From Mariniflexile sp. TRM1-10 (lineage in GTDB: Bacteria; Bacteroidota; Bacteroidia; Flavobacteriales; Flavobacteriaceae): DNA of 64,000 nt. The position numbers were made by a program, and so were the translations under genes. Under the pieces are notes generated by a model. The model was not told where the DNA came from. It did no database searches and saw nothing but the letters and a program-made list of their open reading frames with translations. Below, one piece after another: positions 49,368-58,682 of the stretch. Location: the NCBI RefSeq assembly GCF_003425985.1, contig NZ_CP022985.1:1029501-1093500 (forward strand), in the 5' to 3' direction. The number at the start of each line of letters is the position of its first letter. Positions within the stretch are counted from its first letter, which is position 1.

Positions 49368-49426
49368 TGTAAATTAAAAGTTTTTTTCATTATTAAATTT
49401 ACTCATTCTAAATTAAAAGTTTTTTT
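49349..49426 (-). repeat. 39-bp tandem duplication at toxin/immunity junction
   Basis: Two adjacent 39-bp units (49349-49387, 49388-49426) differ at three positions. Each carries the codons for the toxin end (MKKTFNLE/Q) and an ATGAGTAAA start. The upstream unit retains the real toxin stop overlapping a 10-codon truncated start (MSKFNNEKNF, then stop); the downstream unit gives the real immunity start. Confidence 0.85.
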
Positions 49427-52400
49427 CATTGCTTTTGAATATGCACTCATTTGTCCTCCTTGCGATGTTGAACAATTTGTACATTGTGAATTTACAGCTT
49501 CAAGTGACCGCATTTTTACTTTATCTATAGTTCCTGTAGTATAATATTCTTCTACTAATGGTGTAATATGGTTTGCTACCATAGGTTTACTAGTACCCCC
49601 ACAATCTACACAAGGTGTACCTTGAACAGATGCTCTTTGCGCAGGAGTGGTTGCATTATTAGGTCGCTTATATGCTTTATCTATTACGGAGGTAGACTCA
49701 TTCGTACTTATCGTTTTACTCGAAGTAGCTTTCACTATTACTGCGGCAGTAATCACAATACCTGTCAAGTTTTCAGCATCTTGCACAGTACCTTTTCCTT
49801 CCACGATTCTATCAGCCATCTTACCCATCTCATTGAATCCTTCAGTAGTAATATCTCCCATATTGGCACCATCCATCCCTGCATTCCAAGTCCCTGCAAT
49901 ACCATTCCAAGCACTTCTTAAACCGTTTTCAACAAATCCGATAATACCACCACCTTCCATACGGTTAATAGTTGGAAGCTTAATATGGTGAAGTCCTAAT
50001 GTAAGAACAGGTTTCCCTTTTCCTGTGTCATTAAAGATGAATTCCTTCAACTCTAAACCTTCAAGTTCCGTACCCATTCCCATTTTATTTTCTTGGAAGG
50101 CATAAGTGGAGTTATAAACATAATCCTCTGCCAATGGGTCAATCTGCCAGAACCTACCGATTGCGGGGTCGCTGACACGATATCTCCACTCATGTGTGTT
50201 CAGCTCTAAGTCTTCTGTGAACTCCTGTTTTTGATAGGTCTTCAGGTTGTTCTTCGCCCCGTACATCCCGCCGTTGTAACCCTTATGTTCCATTCCAAAG
50301 GGATAGTAATTCTGCTCCAGTCTGATTTCAGAACTGTTCACGCTGCCGCTATTGTCATCGTCCGCAAAAGTGATCCGGGTATTCCCCCAGATATCCGTTA
50401 GCCTATATACATACTGATAGCCACTTCCGTCAGGTTCCACATAGCCCTCTGGTTGGTTGAACTGTTTCAGCACATTGTTCTCGTAAACGAAGTTACCCGC
50501 ATAGTCCGTTGTGGTAACATTTCCTCCTTGCGTTTTTATCTTTTGAAGCTTTGTTCCGTCCGCAGAATACTTATAGTCCAATACCCCTGCGTTTGTGCCC
50601 GTTACCGTAATCTTGGTAGGCATGTTAAGGTGGTTGTACAGCACGCTTGTCACTCCTTTATTAAGGTCCGATACCATGTTGCCGTTGGTATCGTAAGCGT
50701 AATCGTTACCTGTAGTATTTCCATCGTTAAAACCAAAGGTTTTAATATTGTTAATCGTAGAGGCATTATCTTTTACACTTGCTAGCTGGTTGCTATCGGC
50801 GGCATAAGTATATGCTAATATATCTATAACCCCATAAGTACTATTAATCTCATTGAAGCCCCTACGGTATAAAGTATTTATGTTTCCATTTTTATCATAA
50901 CTGATGTACTCCATATAATTACCTGCATTGTCATTCCCTGAATTTAACCTGTTCAGGGCATCATAGCTATATCTATACCATTTTAACGTGTTATCTGTAT
51001 TAGCGGTACGCCACTCGGTTTCCGATATGTTGCCATTGTACAGTGCCGGTACGCCATGGGTGGGTGTATTATAGCTTAGCTTAAAGGTAAACAGGTCATT
51101 GCCCAAAGTGGCTGGGTCGTTTATCTGTTTTAGCCAACCACGTATGTTATAGGTATAATCCACCGTTTGTAACCGCCCTTGTGTGCTTTTGCCTCCAACG
51201 CCTTTATTATCCAATTGGCCGAGTTCGTCATAATGGTTCTCAACAATGGCCTCAAGTACGTTCGTATTGTTAAGTTCTTGGGTCTGCGTCTTTAGCCTTC
51301 CCATATGGTCATATGTAAACAGATCTTCTGTTATGACACTAGTGGCCCCTCTTACGTGTGAAGTTAACGTTTTATCTACTTTGCCGACAAAGTCCAAAGT
51401 ATTCTCGATTATGTCTATAGTGACCAAATAATCGTTTACGCTCTTTACATAGATAGCCCTCCCTTTTGCATCATAGCCCGTGACAGTGGTGATCCAGTTG
51501 TTGGTATCCAAAACCCTGACTTTACTGCCCGTGGCCAGTCCTTTTGTTTTTGGCTTATCGTTGTTATTATAATTGATAACTTCTTGACCGTCTATAAACT
51601 GTGGTATGGGTAAAAATCCATCAAATCCATAATCATCATAATAGTTTATGGTATAGACCTTTGATATACCTACCGGTATTGCATCATTGGTATAGTACAC
51701 ATTCGTTCCTGCCAAAGAATTGGCCGAACCAGTTTTTGTAACAAACATTGCACTGTTATTGTTGGAATTAGATTGCATCGTAGCTCTGCTTACAACGGTT
51801 GATTGGGTATGGAGCCCCGTATAGGCAACCCTTCCAAAGGCATCATATTTGGTGAACAGCCATTCCTTTTTTAAACGTTGAATACTATCCTGCGTCATTA
51901 CCGGCCGGTCCAATTTGTTATATATTATATATTCCCAGCCTTTTCCCGGTATTTTCTTTTCTACCAACCGGTTTCTTTTATCGTACCTGTACTGGTAGCA
52001 CAGCCCGTTCAAGGTCGCCGCACCAATGGTATTGGCTACATAGTTTGAAAGATCCGCATACATGGTTTCATAATAATTTCCGGAACCATTGGGGGTATAG
52101 AGGCCTGCCCCTGTGGAATTCAAGTACAGGTCCCCGTCTTTTGTATAAACGGTAGCCACTATATTGCCATTTCCGTTTGAATCCTTACTTACAATATTGC
52201 CCAATACGGCATCTATTAGTGGCGGTGCATAGGGTGAAAAGTCCAAATCCGCAATTTTTCCGGATTTTAAGGCTGTGCCCTCGGTAAACCCGATAATTTC
52301 TATCGCAACACTGAACCCATCATCTGTATCCCAAATAGTATACTCTGCAGAACCGCCCCCGGTGAGCAGCATACTTGAGATGTCCCCATAAAACCCCAGA

Positions 52401-53299
52401 TCGCCAGAATATGGATTGGGAACCGTATTCAATGTTACCGCCTTGGGGGGCAATACATAGGTCAAATTGCCATAGTCATCGTATACATAATAGGTATCTA
52501 ACCATTTTTGTCTGTAAAATGTGCGCTTTAGCACCACCCTCCCTAGTTTGTCCTTATACTCTTCGGTGGTATGTTCTGTAAAATTTACTTGGGACGACCG
52601 CCAGTTTTCGTCCTTGGTGGTTGTTTTGTAAAGTTGGCTTGCCAGATAATAGCCTGCGTCAACCAACTGTGGGGCCTCGGTGTTTCCCGTTGGAAAAGAA
52701 ACCTCAAACCGCCTTACATAATCATATTCTGTATTGGTGGCATACCCAAACTTGATGGTATGATCTGAGTCATCATTGTTTGGGTCCGTATCCACTGTTT
52801 CGTTCAAAGCCCAAGCTGTCCCCGGTGCACCCTGTTCCATGACCCTGCTGAGCGGGGAAGACTCTAGGCGCTTTTCCGAAAATGGATTGGGTAAACCAGT
52901 GTTTAAATCGCCGGGGAACTTAGCCAGATAGCGGGTGTTGATTGCCGTGAAAAAAAAAGCGTCCTGTTCCCTGTAGCCCAAGTTTGCCCCGCTCGTCTGG
53001 TTGGGGTCCGCATAGGGCAGGTAATCCTTTACCTGTCTACCAAACGCATCGTACACAACAGGGGTGATGATATCTTGTTTGTTCCCGCCTGCTTGTTTTG
53101 CGATGCTTTGCTTGGGCCTGCCCAGACCGTCAAAATAGGTAATAGTCTCTATTTTCTCATCGGGGGCAACACTTCCCGTTGTCGTTTCAACTTGGTAGGT
53201 CGTGTTCTTTATGTAATTCTCTGTGGTTGTCTGTGCCAATGCTAACGATGGCACCAATACGGTTGCTAGGGTGTATAGTAACTTTTTCATGGCCATCAT
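49403..53299 (-). CDS. RHS-repeat polymorphic toxin with zinc-type HNH nuclease tail
   Basis: A 1298-residue protein; ATG at 53297-53299 overlaps the partner stop, and an alternative start at 53290 gives a tight signal MKKLLYTLATVLVPSLALAQ. The N-terminus resembles DUF6443 (ENYIKNTTYQ, ITYFDGLGRPKQSIAKQAG), then YD/RHS repeats (VYDAFGRQVKDYLPYA, YDYGNLTYVLPPKAV, YDKRNRLVEKKIPGKGW, YDALNRLN) and the RHS core (QNYYPFGMEHKGYNGG, EWRYRVSDPAIGRFWQIDPLAEDY). The last ~90 residues (TPAQRASVQGTPCVDCGGTSKPMVANHITPLVEEYY..CTNCSTSQGGQMSAYSKAMKK) are an HNH/Treble-clef nuclease type with two CxxC knuckles and a VANHITP catalytic His. The tip is probably a DNase delivered to rivals; immunity is the next gene. 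GC content is visibly higher than the PUL. Confidence 0.9.
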   Translation of the reverse strand: MMAMKKLLYTLATVLVPSLALAQTTTENYIKNTTYQVETTTGSVAPDEKIETITYFDGLGRPKQSIAKQAGGNKQDIITPVVYDAFGRQVKDYLPYADPNQTSGANLGYREQDAFFFTAINTRYLAKFPGDLNTGLPNPFSEKRLESSPLSRVMEQGAPGTAWALNETVDTDPNNDDSDHTIKFGYATNTEYDYVRRFEVSFPTGNTEAPQLVDAGYYLASQLYKTTTKDENWRSSQVNFTEHTTEEYKDKLGRVVLKRTFYRQKWLDTYYVYDDYGNLTYVLPPKAVTLNTVPNPYSGDLGFYGDISSMLLTGGGSAEYTIWDTDDGFSVAIEIIGFTEGTALKSGKIADLDFSPYAPPLIDAVLGNIVSKDSNGNGNIVATVYTKDGDLYLNSTGAGLYTPNGSGNYYETMYADLSNYVANTIGAATLNGLCYQYRYDKRNRLVEKKIPGKGWEYIIYNKLDRPVMTQDSIQRLKKEWLFTKYDAFGRVAYTGLHTQSTVVSRATMQSNSNNNSAMFVTKTGSANSLAGTNVYYTNDAIPVGISKVYTINYYDDYGFDGFLPIPQFIDGQEVINYNNNDKPKTKGLATGSKVRVLDTNNWITTVTGYDAKGRAIYVKSVNDYLVTIDIIENTLDFVGKVDKTLTSHVRGATSVITEDLFTYDHMGRLKTQTQELNNTNVLEAIVENHYDELGQLDNKGVGGKSTQGRLQTVDYTYNIRGWLKQINDPATLGNDLFTFKLSYNTPTHGVPALYNGNISETEWRTANTDNTLKWYRYSYDALNRLNSGNDNAGNYMEYISYDKNGNINTLYRRGFNEINSTYGVIDILAYTYAADSNQLASVKDNASTINNIKTFGFNDGNTTGNDYAYDTNGNMVSDLNKGVTSVLYNHLNMPTKITVTGTNAGVLDYKYSADGTKLQKIKTQGGNVTTTDYAGNFVYENNVLKQFNQPEGYVEPDGSGYQYVYRLTDIWGNTRITFADDDNSGSVNSSEIRLEQNYYPFGMEHKGYNGGMYGAKNNLKTYQKQEFTEDLELNTHEWRYRVSDPAIGRFWQIDPLAEDYVYNSTYAFQENKMGMGTELEGLELKEFIFNDTGKGKPVLTLGLHHIKLPTINRMEGGGIIGFVENGLRSAWNGIAGTWNAGMDGANMGDITTEGFNEMGKMADRIVEGKGTVQDAENLTGIVITAAVIVKATSSKTISTNESTSVIDKAYKRPNNATTPAQRASVQGTPCVDCGGTSKPMVANHITPLVEEYYTTGTIDKVKMRSLEAVNSQCTNCSTSQGGQMSAYSKAMKKTFNLE

Positions 53300-56200
53300 T
53301 ATTGTTTGTAATTGTATTCGTTCTCGTTTAAGATGTTGCCAGAGGCATCCTTGACCTGTTTTAAGCGGTCGAAGTCGTCGTATCCGTAATAGACCGTATG
53401 GCCCTTGGGGTCTATGATGCTGGTGACTCCTACCAAGGGGTCGTAGGTGTAGGTGGTGACCATGGCATTGGGAAACCCTTCACGCAATAGCTGTAGCTTT
53501 GCGCGTAAGTTGTCCTCTGTAATGTCCGTCGTTTCATTTGTGGCTGCCGTTATAGCGTTATTGATTAAAGTTTGTTGATTACTTGTTATTGTACTTGGTT
53601 GATTTGAAATAAATGTAGCATTATCAATTTTTGCAATGGGATACTCTTCGTTATATCCCCAAACATAAACGGTATGTATCCCATCAGTTTTTGAGACCTC
53701 TTTCATCTTACCATTGTTATAATAGCTGTGAAATTCAATTATTGGTTCTTCTGTAGTGTTTCCCTTTTTAAAATACTGGGTTCTGGGACGGATGATATCA
53801 ACGTCCAGATTGGAATCGATATTCCAGTTATTTGAAGTGGGGCTCCATTCACCATAAAGTGTTCGACTGTTCTGTAAAAAGACATCACTGCCATTTTTAT
53901 TGATGTATTGGGATTTGGTCAAGGGCACTCCAACCATATTTAGACCGACCATCTTACTGTTTATGGGAACTGTTGGATTATCGAATGGATATTCGTATTC
54001 CAAACGGGATACCTTTCCATTGCTATTAGTTGTCTCTTCCGTTTTTATTTGGTTGTATTGCGAATCATAAGTATATTCACTTGTAACTACAATACCATCC
54101 CCATCAAAATGCTCAACTGTTTTACTGAACAAATTTTCGGAACCTGAAAAATATCCACGGTAACCATAACCAATAACCGTACAGCTTTGTTCATGATATC
54201 TTTTTTCTTCATCAAACCATTCTGATAAATTCCGACTAAATGGCTGATTGGCTAAATCCAAAGAAAATATAACATGCCTGTAAGTTGGCATGTCCCATAA
54301 ATAGTCAAACGGTTTGATTTTATAATTATAGCTTTCTTTGGTTATGGTATCATTTGCTGAGTTAAAGGTGTTTTTTTTCAGAAGTTTTCCACCAGCCCAT
54401 TCCCTATACGGATTGTAAAATTGTCTTTGATATTCTATAGGTTTTTCCTTGTCATCTATATTATAATTACTTACATCGAAATACTTTTGTGAATATTCGT
54501 ATTCTGTTTTCCAAGCTTTGTTAGGATCATCGCTGGAATATTCTGTCACTTTATCATAGTGGATTACAGAACTACCAAAATTATCAAGAGGGTCTGAAGA
54601 AAACGTCCTTACACGGTAACCTACATGTTCATAGTCCCAATAATGCATTACGGAAGATTCCTGAACCGTATTGACATAAGGCTTTAACAAAGGATTTATA
54701 TGCCCAATACCAGTCTCAACACCATTTATATCCAATTGTCCGTACCTAAATATTCTAACGTTGTTTTCCCCTTGATTTGGCTTGTTTGTTATTTTGGAAA
54801 TCCTTAAACCTGGTCCCTTTGTTTTTACCCCTTGTTCATCATAATAGTTGTTTTCGTATTCAAACCCCGTGCTCCCTCCAGTTGGATAATTTATTGTCTT
54901 CAACATTCCAAACACCAACGAATTGAAATCAGGATCCCTGTAATCGTTATTTGAACTTGTATTGCTCATTGAACTCGAACCGAGATCTACATTGCCATAA
55001 TACATCTGACCATCATATAGAACATTAGGATAATAAAACAATTCATCATAGTTAGAATAAACATTGTTATTAAAATAACCCCACCAATCCTTCAATGTAC
55101 CAAAAGAGCCACTATTGGGATTTGTCAAGCCGTAATATTCAAAGCTATACTCTTTTTCAATAATTTCGGAACTATTGACCATACTTATATAATCTAAGCC
55201 TAACAAATGAAGATTATAATCCCCAGGCTCTACTTGTATATCAAACCTAAATTTCTTGTCATTAGAATCACTACTAATGGTTATTTCATCAAGAATTGGG
55301 ATCATTCCTCCTACACCGTAGGGAACAGAATGATCGATATATGAAAAGTTAGCCTCGCCATGTTTAAAGGTGATTGAGTTTAAAAGGGGAACATGAAGGT
55401 TTAGGTTACTATCAAAATCCTTAACTATCTTTCCTGGAAAAACTTCAAACCTAGTTTGCGAATAAGGTATAAACATCTGAGATTCCTCATCCAAAAAAGT
55501 AACTTCTGTAGCATTTCTTAACCTATCACATACCGTTATGGTTTCCCTGTGGCTTCCATTGCCTTTAGATTGTAATGCGTAATCTAGCTGAATGGTGTCC
55601 TGTTTATCTGCCGAAGTAATCTCCTTTAAATACCAAGCTACAAAAAAACTTTCTGGCAGTGGATATCTCGAGTAGCCGACATCATTATCATCATACTCAT
55701 TAGCATTTTCCCCTCCATAAGTATATATTGTGCCGTCAATATCCGTAATTTTTATTTCTATAAATAGACTGTCATTGTTGGGGTCGCCAACGAAGTTAAA
55801 CTGTAAAGGCTCATAGGGAATTGTAAAGCCTACTAAAGTATCGTTTACTTTTTTAAGAATAAACTTTCCGCTCTTACCTGATGGTAATTGGTAACGAAAA
55901 ATATCTCGTTCGCTATCATAGCGATCTATACCTATATTAGACTTTGAACCATTCCAATAATAATTTGTTTGTGGATTTGCTTTATATAATTCTTCAAATT
56001 CAGGTACACCAGCCGATTGGCTTGGGTATAATAAATTGTACAACCAGGTTCCCTCAGTCCAATCCTGCTGGTTCCATTGACTTGTCAACCAATTAGAGTC
56101 TACCCAACCCGAGGTTATTTGAGGGTTTTGAGGAACGTTATATGGCGACAATTCATCCCATTCATCTGGATATCCTCTCAATTCTCTGGTTATTACACCT

Positions 56201-56523
56201 CCTACATTCAATACCCATCTTAATCCCAAAATACCGTTGTATTCAGTTGACATGCGTCCAGAAGCATGGAAGCTGATATCTATAGGCACGGTCAAAGAGC
56301 CTGACTTTATAGTATATATAGGTACTCGCATATCCACCATCCCAGTATTGTAGTTAACCGGATAATCTCCATATCTGGTGAATGCCGAGGCGTCGGGAGA
56401 GGGTGTGACATAGGTTGGCACCTCCGGATATGGGTCTTGAGCATGGAGGGAGCCCGGCCAAGCAGCTACTACTAACAATGTAACCGTAAAAACTAAATAG
56501 CTGTTTAAAATTTGCTGTCTCAT
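53299..56523 (-). CDS. RHS-locus N-terminal partner protein (secreted YD-repeat protein)
   Basis: A 1074-residue protein; start set at ATG 56521-56523 since MRQQILNSYLVFTVTLLVVAAWPGSLHAQ is a proper signal, while the frame's 33 further codons are AT-rich spacer. The N-terminal region (YPEVPTYVTPSPDASAFTRYGDYPVNYNTGMVDMRVPIYTIKSGSLTVPIDISFHASGRM..GLRWVLNVGGVITRELRGYPDEW) is the beta-rich start common to Bacteroidota RHS partners. YD-type repeats follow and it ends TVYYGYDDFDRLKQVKDASGNILNENEYNYKQ, where the next protein continues with YFDGLGR repeats. It overlaps the toxin gene by one base. The pair probably assemble a shell around the toxin tip (known for RHS/TcC proteins). Confidence 0.85.
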   Translation of the reverse strand: MRQQILNSYLVFTVTLLVVAAWPGSLHAQDPYPEVPTYVTPSPDASAFTRYGDYPVNYNTGMVDMRVPIYTIKSGSLTVPIDISFHASGRMSTEYNGILGLRWVLNVGGVITRELRGYPDEWDELSPYNVPQNPQITSGWVDSNWLTSQWNQQDWTEGTWLYNLLYPSQSAGVPEFEELYKANPQTNYYWNGSKSNIGIDRYDSERDIFRYQLPSGKSGKFILKKVNDTLVGFTIPYEPLQFNFVGDPNNDSLFIEIKITDIDGTIYTYGGENANEYDDNDVGYSRYPLPESFFVAWYLKEITSADKQDTIQLDYALQSKGNGSHRETITVCDRLRNATEVTFLDEESQMFIPYSQTRFEVFPGKIVKDFDSNLNLHVPLLNSITFKHGEANFSYIDHSVPYGVGGMIPILDEITISSDSNDKKFRFDIQVEPGDYNLHLLGLDYISMVNSSEIIEKEYSFEYYGLTNPNSGSFGTLKDWWGYFNNNVYSNYDELFYYPNVLYDGQMYYGNVDLGSSSMSNTSSNNDYRDPDFNSLVFGMLKTINYPTGGSTGFEYENNYYDEQGVKTKGPGLRISKITNKPNQGENNVRIFRYGQLDINGVETGIGHINPLLKPYVNTVQESSVMHYWDYEHVGYRVRTFSSDPLDNFGSSVIHYDKVTEYSSDDPNKAWKTEYEYSQKYFDVSNYNIDDKEKPIEYQRQFYNPYREWAGGKLLKKNTFNSANDTITKESYNYKIKPFDYLWDMPTYRHVIFSLDLANQPFSRNLSEWFDEEKRYHEQSCTVIGYGYRGYFSGSENLFSKTVEHFDGDGIVVTSEYTYDSQYNQIKTEETTNSNGKVSRLEYEYPFDNPTVPINSKMVGLNMVGVPLTKSQYINKNGSDVFLQNSRTLYGEWSPTSNNWNIDSNLDVDIIRPRTQYFKKGNTTEEPIIEFHSYYNNGKMKEVSKTDGIHTVYVWGYNEEYPIAKIDNATFISNQPSTITSNQQTLINNAITAATNETTDITEDNLRAKLQLLREGFPNAMVTTYTYDPLVGVTSIIDPKGHTVYYGYDDFDRLKQVKDASGNILNENEYNYKQ

Positions 56524-56589
56524 TAAAATAAATTTTATGGTTAAAAACTTAAATGGAATAGTATGTGGTAAAATTATACAAGCACATTC

Positions 56590-56742
56590 AGAAAAAAGTA
56601 AGGTTTTCCCTTTAAAACACAAAGGGTTGAAAATTTTGATTAAATTTTTTATATTCGCCCGTAATTACTGCCCTTAAGGATTATTCTTGGTTCAAAATTT
56701 AAGAAAATCAACCCTTACTCAAAGTAAGGTTAAACCTTACTT
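56590..56742. promoter_or_regulatory. AAGTAAGGTT operator-like repeats upstream of the RHS operon
   Basis: A perfect hairpin AAGTAAGGTT-A-AACCTTACTT lies at 56722-56742. Further copies of the half word are AGTAAGGTTTT near 56594 and CCCTTACT at 56711-56719. It lies in the RHS promoter region, 70-220 bp from the start, so may bind a repressor or be an RNA element. Confidence 0.5.
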
Positions 56743-56965
56743 GTATTCATTTCGTTTCCTATATCATCCAGTAAATTTAGACATCAGCTTACAGTTTATA
56801 CACGAAATAGATTACACGTGTCAATGATAGACTAAAAAAAATGTTTAACTGTCCTGTACTGTCCTGTATCGTATAATAAAAGATTATTTAATTGATTAAC
56901 TGTTTGTAGTTTGGTATTTTCTAAACAGTCAATTGGTTTTGAATTAACCTAAAAATCCAGAGGGT

Positions 56966-57240
56966 TTATTGTTTGTTCAGAATTTGGAGCATCCTGCTAA
57001 GCTCCACATCCATTTTAGAAAAGGCAAACCATTTCTTCCCCCAGTCTTTCAGTGATGCTCCAATATGATAACGTTCGGTAGTATCGATAATCAAAAAACG
57101 TTCATGGCATCAATAAAAATTTCCACTTCAATGGGAGGATACTGGCTGGCGTATCATTATAGGTCCAATCATAACTGATTGTTGATGCTCTTAGTGTAAA
57201 GGGTCGTTATCACATCATCGTTTCATTTACCCAATAAAGT
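56966..57240 (-). pseudogene. Degenerate ORF6N-type protein remnant
   Basis: On the minus strand RFLIIDTTERYHIGASLKDWGKKWFAFSKMDVELSRMLQILNKQ ends at TAA 56966-56968. Upstream, in other frames and with stops, are QYPPIEVEIFIDA and NDDVITTLYTKSINNQL, the same order as in Bacteroidota ORF6N-domain proteins as I know them. At least two frameshifts: a decayed mobile-element-associated gene. Confidence 0.6.
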
Positions 57241-57769
57241 CATAACCACAAACCTTTTATCCATAAGGCTTTGCGGTGTTTTTTTTATAATAAACCTCCA
57301 AATTTAAGGTCAATCGAAATAGGCACGAATGTCTGTCGAGCCTTTCAATCTTACTCAGAACAAACAAAAATCAGGCTGCCTAAAAGTCCTTTAAATTTAA
57401 TTTGTCAGGTTGAGGATGTCGAAACATTCAAACTTATTGGTAATCAATATTGGTTTCGACCCCTTCAATATGAACATAAGTAACAACCATTGAATAATGT
57501 CGCTCTTTAAAATTAGACAAAGTGACGCAACAGATTGATTTTAAACTACTATTTACAATATATCTCCTTTTTACTTTACAACGTTTAAACTTTCGACTTA
57601 CCTAGAACCAGACTTTTTAGACAGTCTCATTTTCAAGAACCTCCCCAAATCGTGCTTTTATCTTCAAATAAAAATATCTTCTCATTTTCGATAATGCCCA
57701 GGAGATGTTCTCTTGTTTTTATTAGCATTTTGCAATTAAAAGTAAATTTCTAATCGAACCCATCTTACA
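57241..57769. other. Spacer between the ORF6N remnant and the DeoR gene
   Basis: About 530 bp without a credible gene. It holds a rearranged copy of the repeat from 37.4-37.5 kb: GACTTTTTAGACA (57611-57623) followed by the 46-bp segment 57655-57700. A 70-residue plus frame at 57271-57483 has no family signal. Confidence 0.6.
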
Positions 57770-57790
57770 TTGTATTTTTTTACCAGAATC

Positions 57791-57820
57791 TTCGTTTATT
57801 TTCGTTTATTTTCGTTTATT
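57791..57820. promoter_or_regulatory. Three tandem TTCGTTTATT repeats, DeoR-type operator
   Basis: Three perfect 10-bp copies (57791-57800, 57801-57810, 57811-57820) lie 6 bp before the DeoR start. Tandem TTTCGTTT words are the known binding signal of DeoR-family repressors such as AgaR, so autoregulation is likely (inference). Confidence 0.65.
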
Positions 57821-57826
57821 TGTTTC

Positions 57827-58594
57827 ATGGCTATATTACCAAATAAACGACGGGAAAAAATAGTAGAATTTCTTCAAGAAGACGGTTCTGCTAAAGTAAT
57901 TGATTTAGCAAAAATCTTTAAAGTTACTGAAGTAACTATTAGGCAAGATTTAGAGAAGTTAGAAAAACAAGGACTCATTATTAGGGAACACGGTGGTGCT
58001 TTTCTTAAGAACATAGAGGACCATGTAAAAAACTTTTCTTTAGTACATCAAGAAAACCTACAGTTAAAGGAAACGATCGCTTTAAAATGTCTTGAATTTA
58101 TAGAAAGTGGAGATACCATAATTTTAGATTCTGGAAGCACTACAACCGAAATTGCTAAAAAGTTAATAGGTTATAAAAACCTAACTGTAATAACAAACGC
58201 TTTAAATATCGCTTTAATGCTTGGTACCGAGTCTGGCATTGAAGTTATTATGACCGGAGGCGAGTTTAAACCCCCTACACTGTCATTGACAGGGCAAAAG
58301 GCAGCCGATTTTTTTAAAGATTTAAATGTTCAAAAACTGTTTCTGGCAACCGCTGGAATTTCATTAAAATCTGGCTTAACCTACCCTAGTATTAGCGATT
58401 TGGTTGTAAAAAAAGCAATGATAGATGCAGCAGATATCACTTATTTGGTCGCAGATAGCACCAAAATTGGCAAAAGCGCCTTAGCAAGTTTGGGAGCACT
58501 TTCATTAATAGATTATATCGTAACAGATTCTGGAATCAAAGAAACCGATAAAAAGGTCTTTAAAAACCATGAAATCGAAGTCATTTTAGCTTAA
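57827..58594 (+). CDS. DeoR-family transcriptional repressor
   Basis: A 255-residue protein with start at ATG 57827 (MAILPNKRREKIVEFLQEDG). A frame extension of 19 codons upstream would run through the tandem operator repeats and is rejected. The N-terminal DeoR HTH is KVIDLAKIFKVTEVTIRQDLEKLEKQGLIIREHGGAFL. The sugar-phosphate-binding ISOCOT-type domain follows: DTIILDSGSTTTEIAKKL, VITNALNIALMLG, MTGGEFKP, SLTGQKAADFF, LFLATAGISLKSGLTYPS and ADSTKIGKSA. It probably senses a phosphorylated intermediate of the adjacent pathway and represses the isomerase-transketolase-kinase genes. Confidence 0.92.
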   Translation: MAILPNKRREKIVEFLQEDGSAKVIDLAKIFKVTEVTIRQDLEKLEKQGLIIREHGGAFLKNIEDHVKNFSLVHQENLQLKETIALKCLEFIESGDTIILDSGSTTTEIAKKLIGYKNLTVITNALNIALMLGTESGIEVIMTGGEFKPPTLSLTGQKAADFFKDLNVQKLFLATAGISLKSGLTYPSISDLVVKKAMIDAADITYLVADSTKIGKSALASLGALSLIDYIVTDSGIKETDKKVFKNHEIEVILA

Positions 58595-58600
58595 AAACCT

Positions 58601-58661
58601 TTACATAATTGACCATCGACTAATAATTACACATTTTTAATACCAATTAAACAATATTAGC
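58601..58661 (+). promoter_or_regulatory. 61-bp regulon module, copy C (isomerase-transketolase operon)
   Basis: TTGACCATCG is at 58609-58618 and AATATTAGC at 58653-58661 with the same 34-bp gap. It lies between the DeoR stop and the isomerase ATG, whose start is only 21 bp beyond the second box, placing the transcription start within or just after the module. Confidence 0.8.
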
Positions 58662-58682
58662 TTCAATTTTATAACAATTAAC

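Noticed and set aside
49568..49991. Plus-strand frames of 114-117 residues opposite the RHS toxin tail
   Set aside because: They overlap each other and a clear RHS/HNH coding frame; low-complexity Ser/Ile-rich translations typical of antisense shadow.
57271..57483. 70-residue plus-strand frame in the spacer before the DeoR gene
   Set aside because: No family signal, no promoter or start context, and it lies between a pseudogene and repeat blocks.
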